In this document: piece after piece, positions 48,757-57,342 of the stretch | How the letters are laid out: each line of letters opens with the position of its first letter | How positions within the stretch are numbered: position 1 is the first letter of the stretch | Assembly (NCBI RefSeq): GCF_036867415.1 | Contig: NZ_JBAJHU010000001.1 | Location: 62,001 to 126,000, forward strand | Reading direction: 5' to 3' | Length of the DNA: 64,000 nucleotides | Source: Rossellomorea sp036867415 | GTDB lineage: Bacteria; Bacillota; Bacilli; Bacillales; Bacillaceae_B | Translations under genes and position numbers: made by a program | Notes under the pieces: model-generated | Databases searched by the model: none | Seen by the model: only the letters and a program-made list of their open reading frames with translations | What the model was told of the DNA's origin: nothing

Positions 48757-49375
48757 GTGCCGGTGGTCAAACTATACACATGAAAACAGAGGGCGTACCG
48801 GGCACTTTTATGTATCACGTATTCCCAATATTAGTCTTCGTATTCACTGACACCCCTTTTAACTACTAAAAAGACCCCAGTCAAAAAGAGATGACAATCA
48901 ATGCATAGATGTACCACCCCATGAAATCAAAGTGCTCAATATATCCTATTCTAGTTGATTGCTCTTTACTCCAAACTTCTAGTAAAATACTCCTTGTATG
49001 TTACCATAATATAACATATGGTATTAATAGAAAGAATTAATTGAGTATGTGGTGGCCGGTATAGTGATTAAAAAGTTTTAGCTTGTTCAGACCAATGCCT
49101 GTTGGGGAGGATGGTTATAATAAATTTACCTAACGCGAAGTAGAAATGATAAGAATAGTATTGTTGAAATATAAAGAAAATGATTGATAAACATAAGAAT
49201 TCTATTAAACTAAAAATAGTTCACTACACTCAAGTTTCTTCCTTAAGCTTTTATTAGCTTTAATTTCCCCCAAGTTAAGACTACATTAAACTTCTTTATT
49301 TACTCGCATTAACACTAAAAAACTTTCCGGATTTCAAATTTAAAAGACATGACCTTTGTCAGGAAGAGGGATGCT
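48757..49375. other. AT-rich intergenic stretch
   Basis: About 620 bases with no ORF I can support. ACCATA at 49001 and TATGGT at about 49015 form a small inverted repeat between otherwise AT-rich stretches. The GC content is lower than in the neighbouring genes. Confidence 0.4.
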
Positions 49376-50065
49376 ATGGGATTTGAAGAAGAATATCAGT
49401 CGTTTATGAATAGTCACTTACAGACAAGAACCGGTGAACGGTTGCGGCGCTTACAGGAAGGTCACAATCATGCTGAAATATTGTTTTTGAAGCAGGTGTG
49501 GTGGCCATTATTTCACCAATTTCGGTATCTGCATCCAGAATATGAGATCAATGATTTTAATTATGGCAACAGGTACTTGGACTTTGCTTATATTCGTCCC
49601 AGCATCCGGATTTGCTTTGAGATTGACGGGTACGGCCCTCATTTACGGAAAATAAGTAGATGGCAATTTTCCGATAGCCTGGAACGTCAAAACCAATTGG
49701 TGATTGACGGATGGACTGTGATCCGCTTTTCATATGACCAAGTTAAGGAAAAGCCTCGTCGATGCCAACAAATTATTCAGCAAGTAATTGGACGATGGCT
49801 GGGGGATGAACTGAATCAGATCCCTCTTTCCTTAGTCGAAAAGGAAGTACTTCGGCTAGTGATTCAAAAAGGCGAGGCCATATCTCCTACAGAAGTAGCG
49901 AAGTATTTAAAGCTAGGTGTCAAGACAGCTAGAAAAGTACTTGCACAACTAGTCGATAAAGAGATGCTGACTCCCGCATCAGGGACAGTGAGAGTTCGCT
50001 CTTACCAGTTAGGGAGTCAGGTAAGGCACTTTCATCTTATAAATAGAGGAAAAAATTACCCTTAA
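49376..50065 (+). CDS. Vsr/DUF559-like nuclease fold with C-terminal winged helix
   Basis: 229 residues from ATG 49376 (MGFEEEYQSFM) behind GGAAGAGGGA. Residues ~25-150 have the pattern of very-short-patch-repair-like/DUF559 domains: NHAEILFLKQVWWPLF, an Asp in NRYLDFAYI, FEIDGYGPHLR (E-x-D) and QLVIDGWTVIRFSYDQVKEKP. Residues ~160-215 form a helix-turn-helix (AISPTEVAKYLKLGVKTARKVLAQL). A DNA-binding nuclease or a regulator with a dead nuclease domain is plausible; substrate unknown. The last codons and stop lie inside the first palindrome of a repeat block, so the C-terminus may have been reshaped by it. Confidence 0.72.
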   Translation: MGFEEEYQSFMNSHLQTRTGERLRRLQEGHNHAEILFLKQVWWPLFHQFRYLHPEYEINDFNYGNRYLDFAYIRPSIRICFEIDGYGPHLRKISRWQFSDSLERQNQLVIDGWTVIRFSYDQVKEKPRRCQQIIQQVIGRWLGDELNQIPLSLVEKEVLRLVIQKGEAISPTEVAKYLKLGVKTARKVLAQLVDKEMLTPASGTVRVRSYQLGSQVRHFHLINRGKNYP

Positions 50066-50233
50066 TTGAGAAATACAGCTGAGATCAACTTAAATAAAGG
50101 TAAAAATTTCTCTTATTAGGCTCGAAACACTCTAAAACAGAAGGTTTGCTATGTATAAGTGAAAAAACTTCCCTTATTTACCCCAAAACGAGCGATGATT
50201 TGGATTTAAGGGAATAATCTTCCCTTATTTTCT
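50041..50233. repeat. four-palindrome intergenic repeat block (copy 2)
   Basis: Palindromes of the AAGGGAAAAATTTCCCTTAT type are centred near 50054, 50105, 50166 and 50216, spaced about 51, 61 and 50 bp, as in copy 1 (50, 60, 50). The sequence between units is also recognisably related (TTGAG..AA..CAGC after unit 1; TTATTTACCCCAAAA after a unit). The first palindrome overlaps the end of the nuclease gene. Confidence 0.7.
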
Positions 50234-50333
50234 ACCGCTAGATACTAAGAAGTGAGATGAAGGCAGGGAAATAATATTTGTTAAAACCTTATACGAAAAC
50301 CCGTATCATAAATTATATTCTGTTTTTTCACAA

Positions 50334-50380
50334 AAAAAGTGTCATATCCCTCTAAAAAAGAGATATATGACACTTTATTT
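50334..50380. terminator. hairpin terminator upstream of the dextran locus
   Basis: AAAGTGTCATAT / ATATGACACTTT with a poly-A side and a T-rich side (TTTATTTATTT); usable in both directions. Confidence 0.75.
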
Positions 50381-50437
50381 ATTTCCACAACAAACCACCC
50401 TCCCAAAACAATCAAATAAATTACACCAACACAAAAA

Positions 50438-50465
50438 TGTAAGCGGTTTTATAATAAAGCGCTTT
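50438..50465 (+). promoter_or_regulatory. candidate cre/LacI-type operators before the dextran locus
   Basis: TGTAAGCGGTTTTA (50438-50451) and a palindromic AAAGCGCTTT (50456-50465) lie 40-70 bases before the first gene. Both approximate the CcpA box TGWAANCGNTNWCA, which fits carbon catabolite control of a sugar locus. Confidence 0.6.
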
Positions 50466-50505
50466 CATGGAAAATGAAGTTAAAGACAAGGGAGGGGTTA
50501 AGGAT

Positions 50506-51783
50506 ATGAATGCTTGGAAGAAGTTAATGACAGGTGCTGCGATATCCACGATGTTATTTGCGGGAGGCTGCAGCGGGGGATCGAGTGAAACCGGTTCTGA
50601 GAGCAGTGGCGACAAGGTCGTGTTGGATTATTGGCATACGTACAGTGATCAGGAAGAGGTCATTCTTAATGAAAAGATTAAGCCATTGTTTGAAAAGGAG
50701 CATCCAGACATTGAGTTGAAGCTGACGAGGATGCCATATGAAGGGTTGAAACAGCAGGTGATCGCGGGGGTATCCGGCGGGGAAGCGCCTGATCTGATGC
50801 GGATGGATATTGTTTGGGTTTCTGAGTTTGCGAAGATGGGCGCCCTTCAGGAAGTAAGCGGTATGGATAGGTTCGAGGACGTAAAGAACAGTGTATTCGA
50901 AGCTCCGATGGCTACGAACATCTATGATGGCAAGTATTATGGAGTGCCGGTAAATACGAATACGAAAATAGCCATCTATAATAAAGACTTACTTGAAAAA
51001 GCAGGCTTCAATAAAGCGCCTAAAACGATGGATGAATTGAAGGATGCAGCGAAGAAAGCCGTGGATGCCGGGGCTAAAGGCGGGATCGGCATCGGCGGAA
51101 GCAATGCATGGGGATTCCTTCCTTATTTCTGGAGTCTTGGCGGTAAGATGACAAATGATGATTATACAAAGTTTGACGGTTTCTTAAATAGTGAAGAAAG
51201 CATTGCTGCGGTTGAAGAAATAGCGAATTGGCAGAAGGACGGGCTGCTGTCCCCTACGATCCTTGGCGGTGAGCCTGGAGCATGGGACGGCATGAAAGAA
51301 GATCAGTACCTCATGCTTGATGACGGTCCTTGGTTCTACAGTATTCTTGGAAATGAAGAAGGAAGCAAGTTCAAGCCGGAAGAAGAGACGGTGAGCGGAT
51401 TGATTCCTGAAGGTCCTGGCGGCAGCCGTTCTGTTATCGGCGGTGAGAACCTGGTTACATTTGCAGGTTCTGAACATCCTGAAGAGGCATGGACGTTTGC
51501 GAAATGGATGTTGACGGAAGAGCCTCAGAAACTGATGGCTGAAGCAGGATTGATTCCTACGAATAAGAATGCAGCGAATGATCCAAGCGTGATTGAGAAT
51601 CCGATTGTCGAGAAATATGTCAAACAGCTGGAAACAGCGCTGCCGCGTACTCCGATTGCTGAGTGGTCTGAAATTGAAGCGGTCATCAACTTGAATTTCG
51701 AGAAAGTGATGCGTGGAGAAATGAAACCGAAAGAAGCAATGGATGATGCAGCGAAGAAAGCGGATGCCATTCTTCAACAGTAA
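50506..51783 (+). CDS. sugar ABC transporter substrate-binding lipoprotein (SBP 1)
   Basis: 425 residues from ATG 50506 with GGGAGGGG nine bases upstream. Lipobox FAGGC after MNAWKKLMTGAAISTMLFAG. The mature part is a family-1 solute-binding protein: VVLDYWHTYSDQEE, KPLFEKEHPDIELKLTRMP, YYGVPVNTNTKIAIYNKDLLEKAGF, LDDGPWFYSILG and a C-terminal MTEEPQKLMAEAGLIPT-like stretch. It should capture isomaltooligosaccharides outside the membrane for the two permeases that follow. A stable hairpin separates it from them. A paralogue (SBP 2) lies at 58889. Confidence 0.93.
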   Translation: MNAWKKLMTGAAISTMLFAGGCSGGSSETGSESSGDKVVLDYWHTYSDQEEVILNEKIKPLFEKEHPDIELKLTRMPYEGLKQQVIAGVSGGEAPDLMRMDIVWVSEFAKMGALQEVSGMDRFEDVKNSVFEAPMATNIYDGKYYGVPVNTNTKIAIYNKDLLEKAGFNKAPKTMDELKDAAKKAVDAGAKGGIGIGGSNAWGFLPYFWSLGGKMTNDDYTKFDGFLNSEESIAAVEEIANWQKDGLLSPTILGGEPGAWDGMKEDQYLMLDDGPWFYSILGNEEGSKFKPEEETVSGLIPEGPGGSRSVIGGENLVTFAGSEHPEEAWTFAKWMLTEEPQKLMAEAGLIPTNKNAANDPSVIENPIVEKYVKQLETALPRTPIAEWSEIEAVINLNFEKVMRGEMKPKEAMDDAAKKADAILQQ

Positions 51784-51794
51784 GTTTGACAAGG

Positions 51795-51830
51795 GAAGAT
51801 ACTCACCGGTTTGGTGCAGTATCTTCTTTC
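51795..51830 (+). promoter_or_regulatory. intercistronic hairpin after SBP 1
   Basis: GAAGATACT (51795-51803) pairs with AGTATCTTC (51818-51826) and CACC with GGTG inside; TTTC follows. In transporter operons such hairpins stabilise the binding-protein transcript or partly terminate, giving more SBP than permease. Confidence 0.75.
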
Positions 51831-51858
51831 ATTCATAAGGACATAAGGAGGGAACAAG

Positions 51859-52818
51859 GTGGATCCGAATCTAAATCATAATGACAGTGATGTCATTCTT
51901 TCTACTAAAAAACCATTTTCCGAGCGGTTCAAAAAAGGGGCGAAACAGTGGCTTGACGTCTCGCCGTTTCTTCTCATTGGGCTTGCCGGGGCAAGTATAT
52001 TTGTCATTTATCCTCTCATTAAGGGGATTGTCATGAGCTTTCAGGACTATAACATCATTCCAGGTGCGGAAAGTCCTTTTGTCGGTTTGGAGAATTATAA
52101 AAAGGCTTTTTCGGACCCGGCTTTTGCGTACGCGGTCAGGAATACCTTTCTCAATACAGTCGTGACGGTGCCAATCAACTGGTTTTTAGGTTTGTTTTTT
52201 GCTGTATTGATCAATATTCAGTTTGTTAAATACAAAATTACGTTCAGGACATTATATTACCTTCCAATCATCACTTCATGGATCGTGGTTGCATTCCTTT
52301 TCCGTTATCTGTTTGCAGATGGTGAAGACGGTCTGATCAACTTTTTGCTGGTGAACCTGGGACTCGTGGATGAGCCGATCAGCTGGTTGCAGAATCAGTG
52401 GACGGCGATGATTGTAATCTGGCTGTTCCATATCTGGAAAACAGTCGGGTGGACAGTGGTCATTTATCTGGCGGCCCTACAGGGGATTCCGAAGAATCTA
52501 TATGAAGCGGCTGCAATCGACGGGGCAAGCGGAATAAAAGCATTCCGGTTTGTCACGATTCCGATGCTGCGCCCTATTACGGCGTTTGTCATCATTAATT
52601 TAATCATGGGTGCCTTTAACTTCTTCCCGCAGGTGTATTTCATCACAAACGGCGGACCGATGGGGCAGACAGAAGTGCTCCAGAGCATGATTTATAAACA
52701 GGCATTCAGTAACTTCAACTTTGGTTATTCTTCAGCGTTGGGTGTAATGATGGGTCTGACGATCTTCCTGATCACACTCACGCAGCAGAAAAAGCTGAGC
52801 AATCAGAAATTCATGTAG
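51859..52818 (+). CDS. sugar ABC transporter permease (MalF-like)
   Basis: 319 residues from GTG 51859 behind AAGGAGGG. Six membrane helices after a cytosolic N-terminus. The EAA loop reads EAAAIDGASGIKAFRFVTIPMLRP. Forms the channel with the next gene product; transport would be powered by a shared MsmX/UgpC-type ATPase because none is encoded here. Confidence 0.93.
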   Translation: MDPNLNHNDSDVILSTKKPFSERFKKGAKQWLDVSPFLLIGLAGASIFVIYPLIKGIVMSFQDYNIIPGAESPFVGLENYKKAFSDPAFAYAVRNTFLNTVVTVPINWFLGLFFAVLINIQFVKYKITFRTLYYLPIITSWIVVAFLFRYLFADGEDGLINFLLVNLGLVDEPISWLQNQWTAMIVIWLFHIWKTVGWTVVIYLAALQGIPKNLYEAAAIDGASGIKAFRFVTIPMLRPITAFVIINLIMGAFNFFPQVYFITNGGPMGQTEVLQSMIYKQAFSNFNFGYSSALGVMMGLTIFLITLTQQKKLSNQKFM

Positions 52819-52837
52819 ATAAAAGGAGGTTAAAAGG

Positions 52838-53671
52838 ATGAATGGGAACGTTTTTAGTAAGTTGATTGTTTATCTGTTTCTTATATTGGGGGTCCTCGTC
52901 TTTATCACACCTTTTATCTATATGGTGATGACGACGTTCATTAACGGGGCTTACTCACTTCCGAAGCCGCAGGAAGTATTCACGGCAGTCCCCAATTTAG
53001 AAAACTATGAAATTGTCTGGAATAAGAACAGCTTCTTCCGTTATTTCCTGAACAGTTTGCTGGTGGCGGGCGTGGCTACGATCGGCAGTGTTTTCCTTGG
53101 CGCATTGACAGCCTATGCCTTTGTACGGTTTACGTTTCCGGGCAAGGAGCTGTTATTCAGGATCTTTTTATTCACAATGATGATTCCGCTTGTGCTTGCG
53201 ATCGTACCTCAGTTTACGGTCATCAAGAATCTTGGACTTGTTAATACTTACTGGGGCTTGTGGCTGTTGTATATCGGCGGTGGGGTGGTCGGTTCTACCT
53301 TCTTCCTGAGAGGCTTCTTTGAAACCGTACCGAAGGAATTGGAAGAATCAATCTTAATGGATGGAGGCGGAAACTGGACCATTTTCAGGAGGATTTATCT
53401 GCCTCTTTCAAAGCCGGCACTCGGAACCATGGCGATCTTCTCTTTCTCTGGCACATGGGATGAGTACTTTGTTGCGTTAACGATTATCAAGGATGAAGCA
53501 ATGAGAACATTACCGATTGCGCTCATGATGTTCCAAGGAAAGTATGCGAGTAACTGGTCATGGATTTTCGCGGCTTCCCTGATTGCGATCCTGCCGGTAA
53601 TCATCATTTATATCATCTTCCAGAAGAAGTTCGTTCAGAGCGGACATTCAGAAGGTGCGGTCAAAGGATAA
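52838..53671 (+). CDS. sugar ABC transporter permease (MalG-like)
   Basis: 277 residues behind AAAGGAGG. Six helices; EAA loop EESILMDGGGNWTIFRRIYLPLSKPALG (given only for position, about residues 168-195). Partner of the MalF-like subunit. It ends 28 bases before the GH66 gene. Confidence 0.93.
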   Translation: MNGNVFSKLIVYLFLILGVLVFITPFIYMVMTTFINGAYSLPKPQEVFTAVPNLENYEIVWNKNSFFRYFLNSLLVAGVATIGSVFLGALTAYAFVRFTFPGKELLFRIFLFTMMIPLVLAIVPQFTVIKNLGLVNTYWGLWLLYIGGGVVGSTFFLRGFFETVPKELEESILMDGGGNWTIFRRIYLPLSKPALGTMAIFSFSGTWDEYFVALTIIKDEAMRTLPIALMMFQGKYASNWSWIFAASLIAILPVIIIYIIFQKKFVQSGHSEGAVKG

Positions 53672-53699
53672 TTCATATAAGAGGAATAGGGTGAGAACA

Positions 53700-55487
53700 A
53701 TGGGGAAAAAGAAAAGCCTGGCAGTTCTGGCAAGCATGTCACTTACGGCAGCAATGCTCTTCGGTTGTGTGAATTCAAGTTCAGAACCGATCTTCCAGGC
53801 GGAGACGATTCAGCAGGGGAAATGGGTAAATGAACTGACCACGGATAAAGCCGCCTATGCACCTGGGGATTCAGTAAAGCTTTCATTATCACTGAACGAG
53901 AAAGTAAAAGAAGGAAAAATACTGGTTCAATATAAACACCTGGCCGAAACAGTGAAAGAAGAAGAAATCGACGTGAAAAATCAAAACATATCGTGGTCAT
54001 GGACACCCGAAAAGGATGATTTTAAAGGATATATGGTCGAGGTATATGTGAAGCAGGGTGATGAAATCGTTGATCACCAGAACATAGGGGTTGATGTATC
54101 CTCTGATTGGGCGAAGTTTCCGAGGTACGGCTATCTTGCCGATTTCTATGAAATGGAAGAAGCTGAGCAGGAAGACGTAATCAATCGGTTAAATCGATTT
54201 CATATCAATGGGCTGCAATTTTACGACTGGCAGTATAAACATGAGAAACCACTGAAGATGGAAGACGGTAAGCTTGCAGAAACCTGGCCGGATATCGCCA
54301 ACAGGGAAGTCTCGCGGGAAACGATCGAACGCTACATTTCCCTTGCCCATGAGAAGAATATGAAGGCGATGAATTATAATCTCCTGTTCGGAAGCTATGA
54401 AAATGCCGAAAATGAGGGAGTGAAGAAAGAATGGGGGCTGTTCAAGGATCCGGATGCGGAAGAACAGGATCACCACCCCCTCCCGGACAACTGGGCAAGT
54501 GATATTTACCTGATGGATCCTTCCAATAAAGAGTGGCAGGATTTCATCCTCGATGAAGAAAAAGAAGTGTTTGATCATTTGGCCTTTGACGGCTGGCATG
54601 TCGATCAGCTCGGTGACCGGGGCGTCCTTTGGAATGGCGACGGGAAGACGGTTGATCTGTCAACTACCTATGTACCATTTTTGAAAGAATCGAAAAAGGA
54701 ACTCGGTGTTGACCTGGTCATGAATGCCGTTTCACAGTATGCTCAAGGGTATATAGCTACGCAGGCACCTGTCAGTTTCCTGTATTCAGAGCTTTGGGAT
54801 GGCCACCAAACGTATTCCAGTCTTAAAGGCGTCATCGACCAGAATAGTAAATTCAGCAAAGGGAAGCTGAATACTGTCCTCGCTGCCTACATGAACTATG
54901 ATTTGTCTGACTCGATGGGAGAGTTCAATGCGCCCGGTGTCCTGATGACGAATGCGGTCATCTTCGCGTCGGGAGGGGCTCATCTGGAGCTGGGTGAAAA
55001 CATGCTCTCAAAAGAATATTTTCCTCACAAGAAATTAAGCATGAGTGAAGAGATGGTTGGAAATCTGACAAACTACTATGATTTCATGGTCGCCTATCAG
55101 AATCTTCTCCGTGATGGCGGGGAGGAAACGGAAAAAGATGTGAAGATAGAAGGGGACCTAACCGTATCCGATCAGCCGAAGCTCGGTTCGGTCTGGGCAT
55201 TCTCCAAAAAGAAAGAGGATCGGGAGCTTATTCATCTGATTAATTTCACGGATGCATCTTCCCTTGAGTGGAGAGACAATGAAGGGATGCAGCCTGAACC
55301 CAATGAACAGAAAGACATTGAAGTGGAAGTGAAGGCAGATGGGAAGGCAGATAAGGTCTGGGTGGCGACACCTGATGCCTATCAAGGATCCCCTGTTCAG
55401 CTCGACTTCGAACAAAAAGGGGACTATATTACATTCACCGTCCGATCCCTGAAATATTGGGATATGATTGTGATCGACTATAAATAG
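53700..55487 (+). CDS. GH66 dextranase/cycloisomaltooligosaccharide glucanotransferase-like lipoprotein
   Basis: 595 residues from ATG 53700 (MGKKKSLAVLAS). Lipobox MLFGC at about 20-24, so anchored outside the cell. A small beta domain (40-130) precedes the GH66 barrel: GYLADFYEMEEAEQEDVINRLNRFHINGLQFYDWQYKHEKPL, described in pieces. The expected nucleophile Asp is in FDGWHVDQLGDRG and the acid/base Glu in LYSELWDG. A C-terminal Ig-like domain (from about 480) follows. It should cut dextran or make/break isomaltooligosaccharides at the surface and feed the transporter. The length is close to the catalytic core of known members (long carbohydrate-binding inserts are absent). Confidence 0.88.
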   Translation: MGKKKSLAVLASMSLTAAMLFGCVNSSSEPIFQAETIQQGKWVNELTTDKAAYAPGDSVKLSLSLNEKVKEGKILVQYKHLAETVKEEEIDVKNQNISWSWTPEKDDFKGYMVEVYVKQGDEIVDHQNIGVDVSSDWAKFPRYGYLADFYEMEEAEQEDVINRLNRFHINGLQFYDWQYKHEKPLKMEDGKLAETWPDIANREVSRETIERYISLAHEKNMKAMNYNLLFGSYENAENEGVKKEWGLFKDPDAEEQDHHPLPDNWASDIYLMDPSNKEWQDFILDEEKEVFDHLAFDGWHVDQLGDRGVLWNGDGKTVDLSTTYVPFLKESKKELGVDLVMNAVSQYAQGYIATQAPVSFLYSELWDGHQTYSSLKGVIDQNSKFSKGKLNTVLAAYMNYDLSDSMGEFNAPGVLMTNAVIFASGGAHLELGENMLSKEYFPHKKLSMSEEMVGNLTNYYDFMVAYQNLLRDGGEETEKDVKIEGDLTVSDQPKLGSVWAFSKKKEDRELIHLINFTDASSLEWRDNEGMQPEPNEQKDIEVEVKADGKADKVWVATPDAYQGSPVQLDFEQKGDYITFTVRSLKYWDMIVIDYK

Positions 55488-55557
55488 ACTCTATTGCTCC
55501 CGCCTAAGAGGAGAGATATGATAGATAACAAGAGTAAGGGAAAAGAGGGGTAGGCAG

Positions 55558-57342
55558 ATGATTCAGCTTCTGAAGGAACGGGTGGCCGCGAAGGTCGTTC
55601 TCACCATATTGGTCGTTTGCTTGATCCCGACAATCTTCAATAGTGTGTTCTTCTATCGTTCTGCCTCGGACGTCGTGAAAGAAAATGTAAGGGAATCGTC
55701 AAGGCAGATCGCCAGACAGGCAGCAGAATCCCTGTCCTTTATCTTCTCCAATGGGAGCGATATGTCCGATCTCATCTATAGTAATGAACGAATACAGGAG
55801 ATCGTGAAAGATGATTTGAAGAGCAGCTCGTCAGCCAGCGAGAGAGAAGAAAATCAAGAGTATATGACATCCTATTTGAATTCCAATATTTATACGAGTT
55901 CATTCGTGAGGATCATTTATGTAGTGAAGGAAGACGGGATGAGCTGGGGAAGCGGGACATTTTCCCCTTATAAGCTTTCTAAAGTGAATGTCGATGGGAT
56001 AGAGTGGGCCAAGGAAGCGGTTAGAAGAGATGGAGAGCTGGTTTGGGGCGGGCTTCAGTATGACCGGTTCAGCGGAGCCGGGGAAAACACTGATCTGGTC
56101 CTGCCCATCACCAGGGTATTGAAAGACTTTGATACGATGGAGAACATCGCCTATATCCAGGTCAGCCTGGACGGAAAGGCGATATTGGACAAAATCAATC
56201 AAATCAAGCTTGGGAAGACCGGTCATTTCTTTGTGGTGAATGAGAAGGCTGAAGTGGTGATTGATAATGATTTAAGTACACTTCATAAACCTGTTGAGAA
56301 TAAGGAAATGCGGGAGTATATCCTTTCTGACAAGCGGGAATTCGAATTCGAAGAGGATGATATCCCCTATTATGGCGTAACGGAACCGATCGGGAACGGC
56401 TGGTATATTGTCGGAAGGGTGCCCACCTCTGAAATTACGGGTGAAATCATTTCGATTCAGAAAATCATCATTGGTGCATCCGTCATTTTCGGAATATTGG
56501 CGATTCTCGTCGGGAGCTTCATCGCCAAGAAAGTGACCGATCCAGTTAAGATCTTGACGAAGCAAATGAAGCTTGTCGGCGAAGGGAACTTGAAAGTCCG
56601 CACGAGTGTGGATTCGAAGGATGAAATCGGAATGATGAGCTCCGAATTCAATCATATGATCAATCGGGTGGAGGAATTACTTCAGCAGGTGAAGGAAGAA
56701 CAGCATCAGAAGCAGGAAGCCGTCCTCCGGGCGATCAAGCACAGAATCAATCCTCACTTCCTGTTCAACACATTGAGTACGATACGCTGGCTCGTCCAGT
56801 TCAAGCAGACGGAAAGAGCGAACACCGCCCTTACGGCATTATCAAAACTCCTCGAAGGGAATATGGGGAAGACCGGGAATTTCACCTCCATCAAGGAAGA
56901 AGTGGAATTAGTGGAACAATTCATGGTGATCCTGCAAATTCGGTATGAGCAGAAGTTCCACTTGGTCACGGGTTTTGAAGAGGGCGTGGAAGACTGGGAA
57001 ATCCCAAGAATGCTTCTGCAGCCAATCGTGGAAAATGCCATCTTTCACGGCATCGTCCCAACCGGAACGGAAGGAACCGTATGGATCAACGGAACGACGA
57101 TCCCCGGCGGAATCCAAATCGAAATCAAGGATGATGGAGTGGGTGTGGAGAAGGATATGTTACAGCGGGTGCAAAGGTCATCAGATGGAGACAACTCCTA
57201 TGTAGGGATCGGGTTAAGTCATGTGGCCGATTCCATCAGACTTTATTTCGGACCCGATTCGAAGATGGAGATCAGCAGCGGGGAAGGGACGAGTGTGAAG
57301 CTTATATTAATGAAGAAAACCGGGGGTGATCAAGGTGTATAA
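55558..57342 (+). CDS. YesM-type sensor histidine kinase
   Basis: 594 residues. Helix 1 (about 13-32), an extracellular double-Cache-like domain (35-295; SGAGENTDLVLPITRVL, GHFFVVNEKAEVVIDND), helix 2 (302-323), HAMP (324-378), then a His_kinase core with the YesM phospho-site KHRINPHFLFNTLSTIRWL and HATPase motifs LQPIVENAIFHGI, DDGVGV and GIGLSHVADSIRLYFG. It pairs with the AraC-type regulator whose gene it overlaps. It probably senses the extracellular oligosaccharide, directly or through SBP 2. Confidence 0.92.
   Translation: MIQLLKERVAAKVVLTILVVCLIPTIFNSVFFYRSASDVVKENVRESSRQIARQAAESLSFIFSNGSDMSDLIYSNERIQEIVKDDLKSSSSASEREENQEYMTSYLNSNIYTSSFVRIIYVVKEDGMSWGSGTFSPYKLSKVNVDGIEWAKEAVRRDGELVWGGLQYDRFSGAGENTDLVLPITRVLKDFDTMENIAYIQVSLDGKAILDKINQIKLGKTGHFFVVNEKAEVVIDNDLSTLHKPVENKEMREYILSDKREFEFEEDDIPYYGVTEPIGNGWYIVGRVPTSEITGEIISIQKIIIGASVIFGILAILVGSFIAKKVTDPVKILTKQMKLVGEGNLKVRTSVDSKDEIGMMSSEFNHMINRVEELLQQVKEEQHQKQEAVLRAIKHRINPHFLFNTLSTIRWLVQFKQTERANTALTALSKLLEGNMGKTGNFTSIKEEVELVEQFMVILQIRYEQKFHLVTGFEEGVEDWEIPRMLLQPIVENAIFHGIVPTGTEGTVWINGTTIPGGIQIEIKDDGVGVEKDMLQRVQRSSDGDNSYVGIGLSHVADSIRLYFGPDSKMEISSGEGTSVKLILMKKTGGDQGV

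Noticed and set aside
50438..50465. Control of the dextran locus by the LacI regulator at 62347
   Set aside because: The motifs here lack the GGAAACGTTTCC core seen at the regulator's own three sites; they fit CcpA boxes better.
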